A DNA stretch of 64,000 bases, from assembly GCA_001804865.1 (NCBI GenBank), contig MHBK01000033.1, positions 1-64,000 on the forward strand. The letters are read 5' to 3'. Origin of the DNA: Lentisphaerae bacterium GWF2_57_35. GTDB taxonomy: Bacteria; Verrucomicrobiota; Kiritimatiellia; CAIQIC01; GWF2-57-35. The translations under genes and the position numbers were made by a program. Below, piece by piece: positions 41,328 through 50,652 of the stretch. Each line of letters opens with the position of its first letter. Position 1 is the first letter of the stretch. The notes under the pieces were generated by a model. The model did no database searches. It saw only the letters and a list, made by a program, of their open reading frames with translations, and had not been told where the DNA came from.

Positions 41328-42401
41328 ATGAACGATATCGGACTTTATGAGCCGGAGCTTGAACGGAAGAATCTCTTCTTCCGGTATCTGTACAGAACCT
41401 TGCGGACTTGCGCAGGCGCACAGCCTTTGGATGCCGCCCGTCCGAAACCGCAGGTCACGCAACCCCGTCTGCACGAAAGCGCGTGGATTCGCTGGAAGGA
41501 CCAGCTGGTGTTCTTCGACATGAGCGATCATGTGTTTGCCTTCGATTTGCCGGCGCTCAAAGAATGCTCCGTGTACTTCAAGGCGAATTTGCATCGAGGC
41601 GTTGCCTCGCGCGTTTTGGCTGGGCAGGGGATGGATCGTTGCGCCCAAAAACTGCGACCGTTTCTTTTCCTCCCTTCGGTGCTGGATCGTTGCCATCAGA
41701 TGGCCATCTTGGATCGTTGTTATTCGTGTGCGCCCGTGGGCCGATGTTCGTTAACCCATGTCGTTGGCGTGTACGATAATCCGGTGCGCGACGGGAAACC
41801 CTCGTGCTTTGACAAGCCCGATGGACCCATCGCCCCGGCCGCATATCACTTTTGGATTCGCTACCACACGCAGCAGGCGTTGAAGGCTGCGAAGATCGAC
41901 GGTCTTTATCGGTTGACCAGCCGGGATAATCCGGACATTGAAGACGGCCAGGTCGTTTTCCCCAATCTCCGTCATAACGCTTATCTTTTTTCTTTGTTGC
42001 GAGGACGCGTCGCGGTCATCAATACATTGCCTCACGCGTTGTTGCCGTGGAAAGCGTTGGAATCCATGTCCGTGGGCCGTCCCTTTGTCGTGGAGCGCGC
42101 GCCGCTGGTCGAATTCCCCGAGCCTTTTGCCATGAGAGCCGGCGAGCACTTTCTCGAACTGTTGCCGGATCACGGAGGCTTCGATGAACTGGCGTCTTTG
42201 GATGACCCTGGATCGTACCGGGTGCTTCAGTCCATATCGCTCGATCGATTGGCCGCTCGGGCTGAATGGCTGGGACAACAATTGCGCGATAAAGCGCGGA
42301 TAGACCACATGACGGGCGCCGTGCGCAAATACAGAGACGCGATCCTGCGCCCGCAAACGCTCGTGAGCTACATCGGCCATACTGTCGAATCCATGCGTTG
42401 A
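41328..42401 (+). CDS. Putative glycosyltransferase, divergent GT-B
   Basis: 357 aa. Not placed in a family with confidence. Cysteine-rich middle (FLPSVLDRCHQMAILDRCYS, CAPVGRC) is unusual and could bind metal. The C-terminal half has the GT-B style stretch HALLPWKALESMSVGRPFVV followed by FAMRAGEHFLEL, resembling the donor-binding K-x-x-E-x-M-x-x-G-R-P-x-V of GT4-like proteins. It is embedded among transferases, 5 bases after the previous stop, so a role in glycan assembly is likely. Confidence 0.5.
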   Translation: MNDIGLYEPELERKNLFFRYLYRTLRTCAGAQPLDAARPKPQVTQPRLHESAWIRWKDQLVFFDMSDHVFAFDLPALKECSVYFKANLHRGVASRVLAGQGMDRCAQKLRPFLFLPSVLDRCHQMAILDRCYSCAPVGRCSLTHVVGVYDNPVRDGKPSCFDKPDGPIAPAAYHFWIRYHTQQALKAAKIDGLYRLTSRDNPDIEDGQVVFPNLRHNAYLFSLLRGRVAVINTLPHALLPWKALESMSVGRPFVVERAPLVEFPEPFAMRAGEHFLELLPDHGGFDELASLDDPGSYRVLQSISLDRLAARAEWLGQQLRDKARIDHMTGAVRKYRDAILRPQTLVSYIGHTVESMR

Positions 42402-42423
42402 GAAAAAGAATGAGTCTGACAAC

Positions 42424-43548
42424 ATGAAATCAATCAAAGTTCTTGTCGTAATAGGTACGAGGCCGGAAGTCATAAAAATGGCGCCTGTGATTCATCTTTT
42501 GAAGCGCCGTGCCTCCCGATTTCATTGCAAGGTTTGCGTCACCGGCCAGCATCGGGAAATGCTGGATCCGGTCCTGGCGTTTTTCGGGATTCAACCCGAC
42601 TTTGACCTGAACATCATGCGCCCTGATCAGACCTTGGCCGACATCACCGCGCGTACGTTGCAGTCCATCGGGAGCGTTTACGAGAGCTTCAAACCTGATT
42701 GGGTGCTGGTACAGGGCGATACGACGACAGCCATGGCCGCGGGCTTGGCCGCCTATTACCATCAACTTCGCATCGGTCATGTCGAAGCCGGCTTGCGAAC
42801 GGGCGATAAGTATGCGCCATTTCCTGAAGAAATGAATCGCCGCATCATCGGCTCCTGCGCGGACATTCATTTTGCGCCGACTCCCGCGGCGGCCCGGGCC
42901 TTGAAGAAAGAAGGCGTTCCGGCCTCCATCGTTCATGTCACGGGAAACCCTGTTATCGACGCTCTGCTATGGGCTCACAAGCGAGTGAAGGCGAAGCAAG
43001 CGATTCCCGGTTTGAATCTTGCGGATTTCTCGGGCAAAAAAATTGTGCTGGTAACGGGTCATCGCCGCGAGAGTTTTGGTCCCGGCTTCGAGCGCATGTG
43101 CCGTGCTTTCACGGCCATTGTCCGTGCCCGGCCCGATGCCGCCATCGTATATCCGGTGCATCTGAACCCGCGGGTCCGCGAGCCCGTTCAGCGGCTTCTC
43201 AAGGAAGTTCCTGGAATTCACTTGATCGAACCGCTGGCCTATCCCGACTTTGTGGCCTTGCTGGGGCGTGCTCATGTAGTGCTTACCGATTCCGGAGGCG
43301 TGCAGGAGGAGGCTCCTTCGCTGGGCAAGCCGGTTTTGGTGATGCGCGACGTGACAGAACGTATGGAAGGCGTACGAGCGGGCAATGCGCGTTTGGTCGG
43401 TACGGACGAGAAAAAGATCGTACGCGAGACCTTGGCCTTGCTGGACAACAAAGCTCTCCATGCCCGCATGACCAAAGCCCGAAACCCCTATGGCGACGGC
43501 AAGGCGGCCCAGCGCATTGTCGATGCCTTAATGCAGACCTCGTCCTGA
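42424..43548 (+). CDS. wecB: UDP-N-acetylglucosamine 2-epimerase, non-hydrolysing
   Basis: 374 aa, full family length. Signature residues: VVIGTRPEVIKMAPVIHLLK, VTGQHREMLDPVL, VQGDTTTAMAAGLAAYY, GHVEAGLRTGDKYAPFPEEM with NRRIIG, VTGHRRESFG, and the donor site LTDSGGVQEEAPSLGKPVLV followed by MRDVTERMEG. It interconverts UDP-GlcNAc and UDP-ManNAc, supplying ManNAc or ManNAcA residues to the glycan and possibly the hexosamine route to the NeuB product. It is not NeuC (which hydrolyses UDP); a separate source of free ManNAc is not evident in this window. Confidence 0.93.
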   Translation: MKSIKVLVVIGTRPEVIKMAPVIHLLKRRASRFHCKVCVTGQHREMLDPVLAFFGIQPDFDLNIMRPDQTLADITARTLQSIGSVYESFKPDWVLVQGDTTTAMAAGLAAYYHQLRIGHVEAGLRTGDKYAPFPEEMNRRIIGSCADIHFAPTPAAARALKKEGVPASIVHVTGNPVIDALLWAHKRVKAKQAIPGLNLADFSGKKIVLVTGHRRESFGPGFERMCRAFTAIVRARPDAAIVYPVHLNPRVREPVQRLLKEVPGIHLIEPLAYPDFVALLGRAHVVLTDSGGVQEEAPSLGKPVLVMRDVTERMEGVRAGNARLVGTDEKKIVRETLALLDNKALHARMTKARNPYGDGKAAQRIVDALMQTSS

Positions 43549-43561
43549 GTTGGATTAGCCG

Positions 43562-44521
43562 ATGGATCTTCAAGCTCTTCTGCAGCGTCTCTTTTGCAGG
43601 GACCTTCGCCCCTGTGCCGATCTGGCGGTTTTTCATGACTTTGCCCCGCCTCCGTCGGGTGGGGGCCATCAATTCATGCGAGCTCTTATGAATGAATTGG
43701 CGAAGCAAGGCGTAGGCCTTGAACACAATCGGATTTCGCGCAAGTCGCGCGCTTGTTTGTTCAACTCATTTAACTTCGATTTCAAGCGGCTGAAAAAGCA
43801 ACGAAAGCACGCCGATTGCCTTTGCGTCCATCGGGTGGATGGGCCGATCGCCGTATATCGCGGTTTCGATGATGGGACAGATGACCGCATTGCCGGTATC
43901 AACGAAGAACTGGCGGATGCAACGGTTTTTCAGTCGCATTACAGTCTGGCCAAGCACCGCGAACTGGGCTACGCATTGGCGAACCCGGCGGTCATTCCTA
44001 ACGCAGCGGATCCTGCCGTATTCAACTCTGGCGGACGAACACATTGGGATGGCCATCGCCGCTTGCGCCTCATTTCGGCCTCCTGGTCCGACAATCCCAA
44101 CAAGGGCGCTGCAATTTATAAATGGCTGGACGAGCATTTGGATTTCAATCGCTACGAATACACCTTCGTGGGGCGGATTCAGGAGTCGCTCAAAAATATC
44201 CGCCACATTCAACCTGTCGACAGCGAGACCTTGGCGAACGAATTGCGGCAACATGACGTATTTATCGCCGCCAGCCGGCACGATCCTTGTTCGAATTCGG
44301 TCATCGAAGCTTTGAGCTGCGGAGTGCCGGTCGTTTATTTGAACAGCGGCGGTCATCCGGAATTGGTGCAAGAAGCTGGCTTGCCTTTCCATGAGGCGGA
44401 TGAAATTCCTGGTTGCCTTGAGACAATCTGCCAGGAGTACGACCGCATTCGATCGACGATTAAGCTGACAACGATTGAAGACATCGCAAAGCAATATCTG
44501 CGTGTAATGAAGTTGATTTGA
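43562..44521 (+). CDS. Glycosyltransferase family 4
   Basis: 319 aa. GT-B: N-terminal GGGHQFMRALMNELAKQGVG and ADCLCVHRVDGPIAVYRGFD, then TVFQSHYSLAKHRELG, PAVIPNAADPAVFNSGG linker, and the C-terminal donor site DVFIAASRHDPCSNSVIEAL with CGVPVVYLNSGGHPELV. All standard GT4 landmarks are present, though the protein is on the short side. The stop shares bases with the TTG start of the next gene, so the pair is translationally coupled. Confidence 0.85.
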   Translation: MDLQALLQRLFCRDLRPCADLAVFHDFAPPPSGGGHQFMRALMNELAKQGVGLEHNRISRKSRACLFNSFNFDFKRLKKQRKHADCLCVHRVDGPIAVYRGFDDGTDDRIAGINEELADATVFQSHYSLAKHRELGYALANPAVIPNAADPAVFNSGGRTHWDGHRRLRLISASWSDNPNKGAAIYKWLDEHLDFNRYEYTFVGRIQESLKNIRHIQPVDSETLANELRQHDVFIAASRHDPCSNSVIEALSCGVPVVYLNSGGHPELVQEAGLPFHEADEIPGCLETICQEYDRIRSTIKLTTIEDIAKQYLRVMKLI

Positions 44522-45615
44522 CCGTGGAACTGTTTCGACAAACCGCGCGAATAGCGCTGCAAAGCTGGACCCGCCGCTGGCCTCACGCCTCGCGCTTGTT
44601 TTTGTTTGGCGAGAATCAATCCTGGGTTATTAATTGGGAAATGCGCGAGCTGAGCCGCTTGGCTCAAAGGCTGGGGATTAAAAGGCCGCCTTCTTCGTTG
44701 TATTTTCATTCGCAAGAACAAGCCGTTTTTTACGGCAGTCAGTTCGCCTTATTGGAAGATGACTGGCTGACGCGCGGTCATGCGGTGGCCACCGCATATT
44801 TTCACGGCAAGCCGGGCCTTGGGATCAAGGAGTTCGATGCATTATACGAACGTCTGAAAATGCATCACGATAAGATCGCCCGGCTGCAAGTCAGCCATAG
44901 CGAGATGCGGGATGTAATTCTGGCCTCGGGCATTGATGCATCCAAAGTGCATATGATTCCCATCGCTGTTAATGTGGATTTCTTTCCGTTGCGGAGTGAA
45001 GCGGATTATCGCGCTGCGCGTCAGAGGCTCGCTATTCCGGATGCTGCATTTGTGGTCGGTTCGTTTCAGAAAGACGGAGTGGGGTGGGGCGATGGCTTGG
45101 AGCCCAAGCTGATCAAAGGGCCGGACGTATTCCTTCAAACAATGAAACGACTCAAGAGCGTAGTGCCCGAAGTTCATGTCCTTTTGTCCGGGCCTGCGCG
45201 CGGGTATGTCATGAAAGGACTGCGGGAATTGCACATTCCGTTCACTCATCGTTTGCTGAAAAATTATCCCGACATCAAAGAATTGTATCATGCCTGCGAT
45301 CTATACCTGGTGACCTCACGCGAAGAAGGCGGCCCGAAAGCGGTGCTCGAATCCATGGCCTGCGGCGTTCCTTTGGTTACCACGCGGGTTGGGCAGGCGA
45401 TGGACCTTGTCCGGCATGGCGAAAACGCATGGATGGTCGATAGCGAAGAGGTCGACGGCTTAGTCCATTGGGCGCAGTGGGTGCACTCGCATAAAGGCGA
45501 GTTGAACCCGGTTCGCGAAGCCGGACGCGCGACGGCAGAAGCGAACACCTATGCAGCGCAACTGCCCTTGTGGCAAAAGTTCTTCGATGGCTTTGTGACG
45601 GTTGAATCAAAATGA
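44518..45615 (+). CDS. Glycosyltransferase family 4
   Basis: 365 aa, probable TTG start at 44518 overlapping the previous stop (a GTG two codons later is an alternative). The middle HMIPIAVNVDFFPL is the interdomain linker. The GT-B C-terminus reads SGPARGYVMKGLRELHIPF, KELYHACDLYLVTSREEGGP and KAVLESMACGVPLVTTRVGQ with MDLVRHGENAWMVD. Clean GT4 enzyme. The N-terminal half is divergent (FLFGENQSWVINWEMREL). Confidence 0.82.
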   Translation: MTVELFRQTARIALQSWTRRWPHASRLFLFGENQSWVINWEMRELSRLAQRLGIKRPPSSLYFHSQEQAVFYGSQFALLEDDWLTRGHAVATAYFHGKPGLGIKEFDALYERLKMHHDKIARLQVSHSEMRDVILASGIDASKVHMIPIAVNVDFFPLRSEADYRAARQRLAIPDAAFVVGSFQKDGVGWGDGLEPKLIKGPDVFLQTMKRLKSVVPEVHVLLSGPARGYVMKGLRELHIPFTHRLLKNYPDIKELYHACDLYLVTSREEGGPKAVLESMACGVPLVTTRVGQAMDLVRHGENAWMVDSEEVDGLVHWAQWVHSHKGELNPVREAGRATAEANTYAAQLPLWQKFFDGFVTVESK

Positions 45616-46751
45616 AGAATCCTCTTCTTACCCGTATCGGCGCAAATTTGTATCGAACGCGCATGCGGATACAGCGCGCTTTCCAGGAAGCCCGTCGCTG
45701 GCGCGGCGTGAAGCAGTCCGACGAATTGCGCGTGTTCTATGGATGGGAATCCATTCGGGGCGCCGATGAAGTGTCTTCGGGGGGAATGGTGAAGTTCCAG
45801 GACCTGGAGCAGCTCTTTCCTAACAAACCGGAGCGTCCCAACTTTCTGTATCTGGTCAGCAGCGCGCTGCCGTTGTATCCGGAATACACGATTCAAGCGG
45901 CTCAAAAGCGCGGCGTCCCGTTTGTGCTGAATCAGAATGGCGTGGCCTATCCCGGCTGGCATGGGGCCGGATGGGAGAAAACCAACGAACCGTTAGCCTT
46001 CGCGCATGCGCAGGCCGATTACGTATTTTATCAGAGCGAGTTTTGCCGGCGCAGCGCGGAACGTTTTCTCGGGTGCGTTTGTGAGGGCGAAGTGCTTTAT
46101 AATCCGGTGGACACCTCGGTGTTCAAGCCCCTGGGCAACACGCTTAGGGCTGGCGGCTCGCCAAACCTCCTGTTGGCGGGAAGTCATCACTTCTTTTACC
46201 GGGTGCAATCGGCGGTGGATACGCTAAAAATGCTCCACCAGGACGGCATCAAAGCTTCTCTTGAAATAGCAGGCCGATGCTGTTGGCGGTCCTTGGAAAG
46301 CGATGCCGAGCGCGAGCTGCACGCCTATGTGCAGACCTCCGGTTTGTCCGATTTTGTGCGACTCAGTGGGACGTATTGCCAGCGCGACGCCGTGACCCTG
46401 TTTGGACGAAACCACATTTTGCTGCATACCAAGTACAACGATCCTTGCCCGCGCTTGGCGGTGGAAGCCATGTCGTGCGGCGTTCCCGTGGTTTATTCGG
46501 CGACCGGCGGTGTTCCGGAATTGGTCGGCGATGAAGGGGGCGTGGGAGTAGCTGGGCCGGAAGACTACGAGCAGGATCATCCGCCTAAAGCGGAAGACTT
46601 GGCGACTGCCGTGAAGGCGGTGCTTGAAAATCACGGGACATATGCCCTGACGGCTCGTGAGCGGGCCGTCCGGCTGTTTGACGTGACGCCCTGGCTGGAA
46701 CGTCATCGGGACGTATTCGGTCGTTTGCACGGCAGGGGGATCGCATCTTGA
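45612..46751 (+). CDS. Glycosyltransferase family 4
   Basis: 379 aa, ATGA overlap with the preceding gene. N-terminal half with YLVSSALPLYPEYTIQAAQK and PFVLNQNGVAYPGWHGAGWE; linker VLYNPVDTSVFKPLG; C-terminal half VRLSGTYCQRDAVTLFGRNH, NDPCPRLAVEAMSCGVPVVY and SATGGVPELVGDEGGVGV. The E-x7-E region and GGVPELV are textbook GT4. Together with its two upstream neighbours it forms a run of three GT4 genes in tandem that may have arisen by duplication and divergence. Confidence 0.85.
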   Translation: MKNPLLTRIGANLYRTRMRIQRAFQEARRWRGVKQSDELRVFYGWESIRGADEVSSGGMVKFQDLEQLFPNKPERPNFLYLVSSALPLYPEYTIQAAQKRGVPFVLNQNGVAYPGWHGAGWEKTNEPLAFAHAQADYVFYQSEFCRRSAERFLGCVCEGEVLYNPVDTSVFKPLGNTLRAGGSPNLLLAGSHHFFYRVQSAVDTLKMLHQDGIKASLEIAGRCCWRSLESDAERELHAYVQTSGLSDFVRLSGTYCQRDAVTLFGRNHILLHTKYNDPCPRLAVEAMSCGVPVVYSATGGVPELVGDEGGVGVAGPEDYEQDHPPKAEDLATAVKAVLENHGTYALTARERAVRLFDVTPWLERHRDVFGRLHGRGIAS

Positions 46752-47779
46752 CCCCACGAGTAACGGTTTTGATGCCTGTGTATAACGGGGCGGAGCATGT
46801 TCGCGAGGCGATGGATAGCGTCTTGCGGCAAACCTTCGACGATTTTGAGTTCCTTATTATCGACGATGCTTCCTCGGATGCAACGCCTGAAATCTTGCAG
46901 CAATGTGGCGATCCTCGAATCAGAGTAATCCGAAATAAAGAGCGGCTACGTCTGGCCAATGCCCTTAATCTGGGCTTGGATGAAGCCCGAGGCGAGTTGG
47001 TCGCGCGGATGGATGCCGATGATCGATGTCAGCCCCGCCGTCTGGAAAAGCAGGTCCTACACTTGGAACAGAATCCAAGTCTCGGCGTTTGCGGAAGCTG
47101 GATTCGGAAATTCGGCGCCGAGAATTTTGTTGATAACAATTATCCCGTGGGTGCATCGAGGGTGAAGGCCTTTGCTTTGTTCAATACGCCTTTTGCGCAT
47201 CCGTCCGTCATGGTGCGCCGCAGCCTGCTGGCAAAGCATGGGCTGCGATTCGATGTGTCGTATTACCCCACGGAAGATTATGAGCTTTGGTCGCGGGCTC
47301 TGGAATGCTTCGATGGGGATAATGTGCCGGAAGTTCTGCTGGACTATCGAGTTCATGGAAAGAGCATGACAGGCGCCGATTGGAACAACATGGATCAGCA
47401 GGCTGCGCGGATTAATGGAACATTACTCAACCGCTTGGGGATGAATACGGATGAGGCGACCACGCGCTTTCACAGGGACCTTGGCATGTCCCGAATCCCG
47501 GCTTCGAAAGAGGCCGTTTCTCGCGCGGAGTCTTGGCTGTTGTCGCTGATTCGCGCCAATGAACAAAGGCTTGTTTATGATGACGTTTCATTGCGAGTCG
47601 TAATTGGAGATTTTTGGTTCCGTAACTGTATGAACGCAAGCTCCGTCGGAACCTGGTTGATTGAAAATTTTTATCGTTCGGAACTGACTCGCCTGTGTGG
47701 TGTGACGGCTCGACGCAAGGGGTTGCTATTTCTTTCGGTTTGTCGTCGCGGCTTTATAAGGACGCGTTCCGTCAAATGA
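46748..47779 (+). CDS. Glycosyltransferase family 2
   Basis: 343 aa with a TTG start overlapping the previous gene by 4 bases. GT-A: RVTVLMPVYNGAEHVREAMD, DFEFLIIDDASSDATPEIL, ANALNLGLDEARGELVARMD with the DADD metal motif, and PTEDYELWSRALE as the acceptor-side E-D-Y-x-L-W motif. The C-terminal 120 residues are helical. A standard cytoplasmic sugar transferase in glycan assembly. Confidence 0.87.
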   Translation: MTPRVTVLMPVYNGAEHVREAMDSVLRQTFDDFEFLIIDDASSDATPEILQQCGDPRIRVIRNKERLRLANALNLGLDEARGELVARMDADDRCQPRRLEKQVLHLEQNPSLGVCGSWIRKFGAENFVDNNYPVGASRVKAFALFNTPFAHPSVMVRRSLLAKHGLRFDVSYYPTEDYELWSRALECFDGDNVPEVLLDYRVHGKSMTGADWNNMDQQAARINGTLLNRLGMNTDEATTRFHRDLGMSRIPASKEAVSRAESWLLSLIRANEQRLVYDDVSLRVVIGDFWFRNCMNASSVGTWLIENFYRSELTRLCGVTARRKGLLFLSVCRRGFIRTRSVK

Positions 47780-48996
47780 AGATCCTGCATATAGCCGATA
47801 ACGATGTACGTGGCGGGGCGGCGAAATGTGTGGCCTCGCTTCACCGCATGCTGAAGCAGAACGGCCATGAGAGTACGCTCCTGCTGGGGAAATCGTCGGG
47901 TCTTTTTCCCGACGAACAGGCCATTCGACTGCCTGCGTTTTGGCGGTTGCCGTATCACGCGGTCAATCTGCTGGGTTTGAACTATGCAGGTATTCCTGGC
48001 CGCAAAGCCGTCAGTGAACACCCCTGTTTTCGTCAAGCCGAGGTGGTTCATTACCAGAATATCCACGGCGGGTATTTCAATTATCTGTGGTTGCCGCGAT
48101 TGACGGCTGCAAAGCCGTCCGTGTGGACGCTTCACGATATGTGGGGTTTGACGGGTCATTGCGCGCACAGCTTCGATTGCGAGCGCTGGCGGACGGGCTG
48201 CGGGCGGTGTCCTTATCCGAAGACGTATCCACCGATACGCCGCGATGCCACTGCTTGGGAATGGAGATTGAAGCAGCGGGTGTATCGGCAATCGAGGATG
48301 ATCGTCGCCTGTCCAAGCCGTTGGCTGGCGGATAAAGCGAAGGAGAGCATTCTCGGCGGTCTGCCGGTTCGGCATGTTCCCAACGGCATCGATACGGAAC
48401 TCTATCGTCCGCAGGATCGAACGCTTTTACGTCAGGAGTTGGGCTGGCCGCAGGACAAGGTCATTCTTCTTTTTGCGGCGGACACGTTGGCGAATCCCTA
48501 TAAGAATTTTTCCGCTCTGATGACGGCGTTGCACGTCATGGCGCCGGAAATCCGGAGCAAGCTGCTGCTGGTCATGATGGGCGAAAACGATTTGAAGGAC
48601 GATCATATCGAAGGGATGCGGCTCATCCGGCTGGGCTACTGCAGCGACGATGCGGAAAAAGCCCGGTATTATGCCGCGGCCGATATTTTTGTGTATCCCA
48701 CGAAGGCCGATAATCAGCCGCTCGTATTGCTGGAAGCCCTGGCGTGCGGATGCCCGGTGGTATCCATGAACGTGGGCGGAGTTTCTGAAGTGGTCATCGA
48801 TGGCACGACCGGATATCTTGCCGCGGCCGGCGATGCGGAAGGCCTGCGACGCGGAATGGAAAAAACGATTGCCGATCGGCCTGCGCGGCTGCAAATGGCT
48901 GAAAATGGTCGACGGCTGGTTTTGAAGGAGCATACGGAAACGCTCCACATGCAACGCATGCTGGATATATACGCCGAAGCCAAGGGGATCTTATGA
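47776..48996 (+). CDS. Glycosyltransferase family 4 (WcaC-like)
   Basis: 406 aa from the ATG at 47776 (ATGA overlap), starting MKILHIADNDVRGGAAKCVA. The cysteine motif LHDMWGLTGHCAHSFDCERW followed by TGCGRCP is characteristic of a GT4 subgroup related to colanic-acid WcaC; these cysteines probably bind a structural metal. Linker VRHVPNGIDTELYRP; donor site DIFVYPTKADNQPLVLLEAL with CGCPVVSMNVGGVSEVVIDG. Complete and well conserved. Confidence 0.88.
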   Translation: MKILHIADNDVRGGAAKCVASLHRMLKQNGHESTLLLGKSSGLFPDEQAIRLPAFWRLPYHAVNLLGLNYAGIPGRKAVSEHPCFRQAEVVHYQNIHGGYFNYLWLPRLTAAKPSVWTLHDMWGLTGHCAHSFDCERWRTGCGRCPYPKTYPPIRRDATAWEWRLKQRVYRQSRMIVACPSRWLADKAKESILGGLPVRHVPNGIDTELYRPQDRTLLRQELGWPQDKVILLFAADTLANPYKNFSALMTALHVMAPEIRSKLLLVMMGENDLKDDHIEGMRLIRLGYCSDDAEKARYYAAADIFVYPTKADNQPLVLLEALACGCPVVSMNVGGVSEVVIDGTTGYLAAAGDAEGLRRGMEKTIADRPARLQMAENGRRLVLKEHTETLHMQRMLDIYAEAKGIL

Positions 48997-49784
48997 CGCC
49001 AGCTCGTCCTTTGATCTCGGTCATCACCGTCGTAAAGAACGCGGAGCGCCACCTGAGCGAATGCCTGGCGAACGTGGCGGCGCAGAAAGACGTGGAGCTG
49101 GAGCACCTGGTGTTCGATGGAGTTTCTTCCGACCGAACGGTGGAGATTCTTCGCAACGAAGCGGGACCGCACGTTCGCTGGTTCAGCGAGCCGGACAGCG
49201 GAATCTATGACGCCATGAACAAAGCGGCTCATCGGGCGGAAGGACGATGGTTTCTTTTTCTGGGGGTCGATGATCGTTTGCGTTCCGAGAGTTTGTCTCA
49301 TATCGCATCCCGGCTGGTTGATCCCAGCACCATCTATTACGGCGATGCGTGGATGACGCAGCGGCAGCACCGGTATGACGGACGATTTACGACCTTTCGC
49401 TTGGCCCGAAAGAATCTATGCCAGCAGGCCATTCTCTATCCTCGCGCCGTTTTCGAGTTCCATCAGTTCAGTCTGCATTATCCGATCCAGGCGGACTGGG
49501 TGTTCAACATGCATTGCTGGAAGGACGGCCGCTTCCGATTCGAATATGTCCCCGAAGTTATCACGGATTACAACGATTGGGATGGTCTCAGCTCCCGCTG
49601 CCGGGATCTGGCGATAGAGCAGGGGTATCTGGAATTGTTGCGCGATAATTTTCCACCCCATATCGCATGGCCGTGGATGGGCGTGGTCGTTTTGGGGCGA
49701 TTTATCAAGCGCGTGTTCCCTCATCTTTTTAAGAGTTATGCTTCGATGCCAGGTCTGGGCGGGGCCAACGATGAAAGATTCTAA
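48993..49784 (+). CDS. Glycosyltransferase family 2 (WcaA/WcaE-like)
   Basis: 263 aa, ATGA overlap. N-terminal PLISVITVVKNAERHLSECL, LEHLVFDGVSSDRTVEIL, SEPDSGIYDAMNKAAHRAEG and FLFLGVDDRL. The SEPDxGIYDAMNK motif matches the gene at 30357, and the two are probable paralogues. The C-terminal part has IQADWVFNMHCWKDGRF. Overlaps the next gene by 14 bases if that gene starts at 49771. Confidence 0.87.
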   Translation: MTPARPLISVITVVKNAERHLSECLANVAAQKDVELEHLVFDGVSSDRTVEILRNEAGPHVRWFSEPDSGIYDAMNKAAHRAEGRWFLFLGVDDRLRSESLSHIASRLVDPSTIYYGDAWMTQRQHRYDGRFTTFRLARKNLCQQAILYPRAVFEFHQFSLHYPIQADWVFNMHCWKDGRFRFEYVPEVITDYNDWDGLSSRCRDLAIEQGYLELLRDNFPPHIAWPWMGVVVLGRFIKRVFPHLFKSYASMPGLGGANDERF

Positions 49785-50634
49785 AAATCTTCAACCAAAA
49801 GTAGCTGTGATGGTCTTGAATTGGAATCGTCTGGAAGAGACATCCGCTTGTTGTCGGTCGCTTTCCAAATTGGATTATCCAAGATTCGATATCTGCGTGG
49901 TCGATAACGGTTCGACGGCTCATTCGATCGAAGCTTTGGAGCGCGCCTGTCCTGGCGCCGCCGTCCTGCGGCTAAGCGAAAACCGTGGTTTTGCCGGAGG
50001 GGTGAATGCGGGAATTCGGGCGGCCCTGGAACGCTCGGGATACGAATATATTTGGCTGCTCAATAATGACGCCCTATGCGATTCGAATGCGTTGTCCCGC
50101 ATGGTGGATGTCGCAGCAGCTTCCCGTGAATGCGCGATAGTAGGCTGTTTGATTAAGGAGGGCGTGGGTGGGTCGTACCAGAAAATTTACAGCGGGATGC
50201 GGCTTCAGGCGCCGCTGTATCTTCCGTTCGAAGCAAAAGCAGACGAGCTCTTCGATTACATCAGCGGGGCCAGCATGCTGATCAAATGCACAGCATTGGA
50301 GCAAATCGGTCTCTTGGATGAAGGCTTTTTCTTCTTTTTTGAAGATGTAGATTTCTGTTTGCGGGCCGTTAAGCAGGGATGGAAGATCGGCTTGGCAAAG
50401 AACGCGATGATTTATCACGAAGGCTCTGCGACCATCGGGAAATTATCTGGCCTGCGCGCCATGTACTATCGCGCCGGTCACGTCCGATTGTTGCGGAAGC
50501 ATGTGAAACACCCGTTCTGGCCGGCCTTTCTTTGTTTGAATTGGCGGCTTGTAAACGATCTTCTTCGGGGGCAATGGGCGAGCATTCGCGGATCGCTCAA
50601 AGGTTGGCGTCAGGGCTGGACATCGTCTTTGTGA
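49771..50634 (+). CDS. Glycosyltransferase family 2, rhamnosyltransferase-like
   Basis: 287 aa from the ATG at 49771. GT-A of the WbbL/rhamnosyltransferase group: VAVMVLNWNRLEETSACCRS, FDICVVDNGSTAHSIEALE, LRLSENRGFAGGVNAGIRAA, WLLNNDALCD, YISGASMLIKCTALEQIGLL and DEGFFFFFEDVDFCLRAVKQ. The NNDA motif is the metal site and the E-D-V-D-F-C-x-R motif the acceptor side. Substrate probably a 6-deoxyhexose nucleotide, by family analogy only. Confidence 0.88.
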   Translation: MKDSKNLQPKVAVMVLNWNRLEETSACCRSLSKLDYPRFDICVVDNGSTAHSIEALERACPGAAVLRLSENRGFAGGVNAGIRAALERSGYEYIWLLNNDALCDSNALSRMVDVAAASRECAIVGCLIKEGVGGSYQKIYSGMRLQAPLYLPFEAKADELFDYISGASMLIKCTALEQIGLLDEGFFFFFEDVDFCLRAVKQGWKIGLAKNAMIYHEGSATIGKLSGLRAMYYRAGHVRLLRKHVKHPFWPAFLCLNWRLVNDLLRGQWASIRGSLKGWRQGWTSSL

Positions 50635-50652
50635 TCTTTATCCTGTGCACCC

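Noticed and set aside
42424-43548. NeuC (hydrolysing epimerase) assignment for the 2-epimerase
   Set aside because: The sequence has the WecB-type motifs throughout, so the non-hydrolysing enzyme is the better call.
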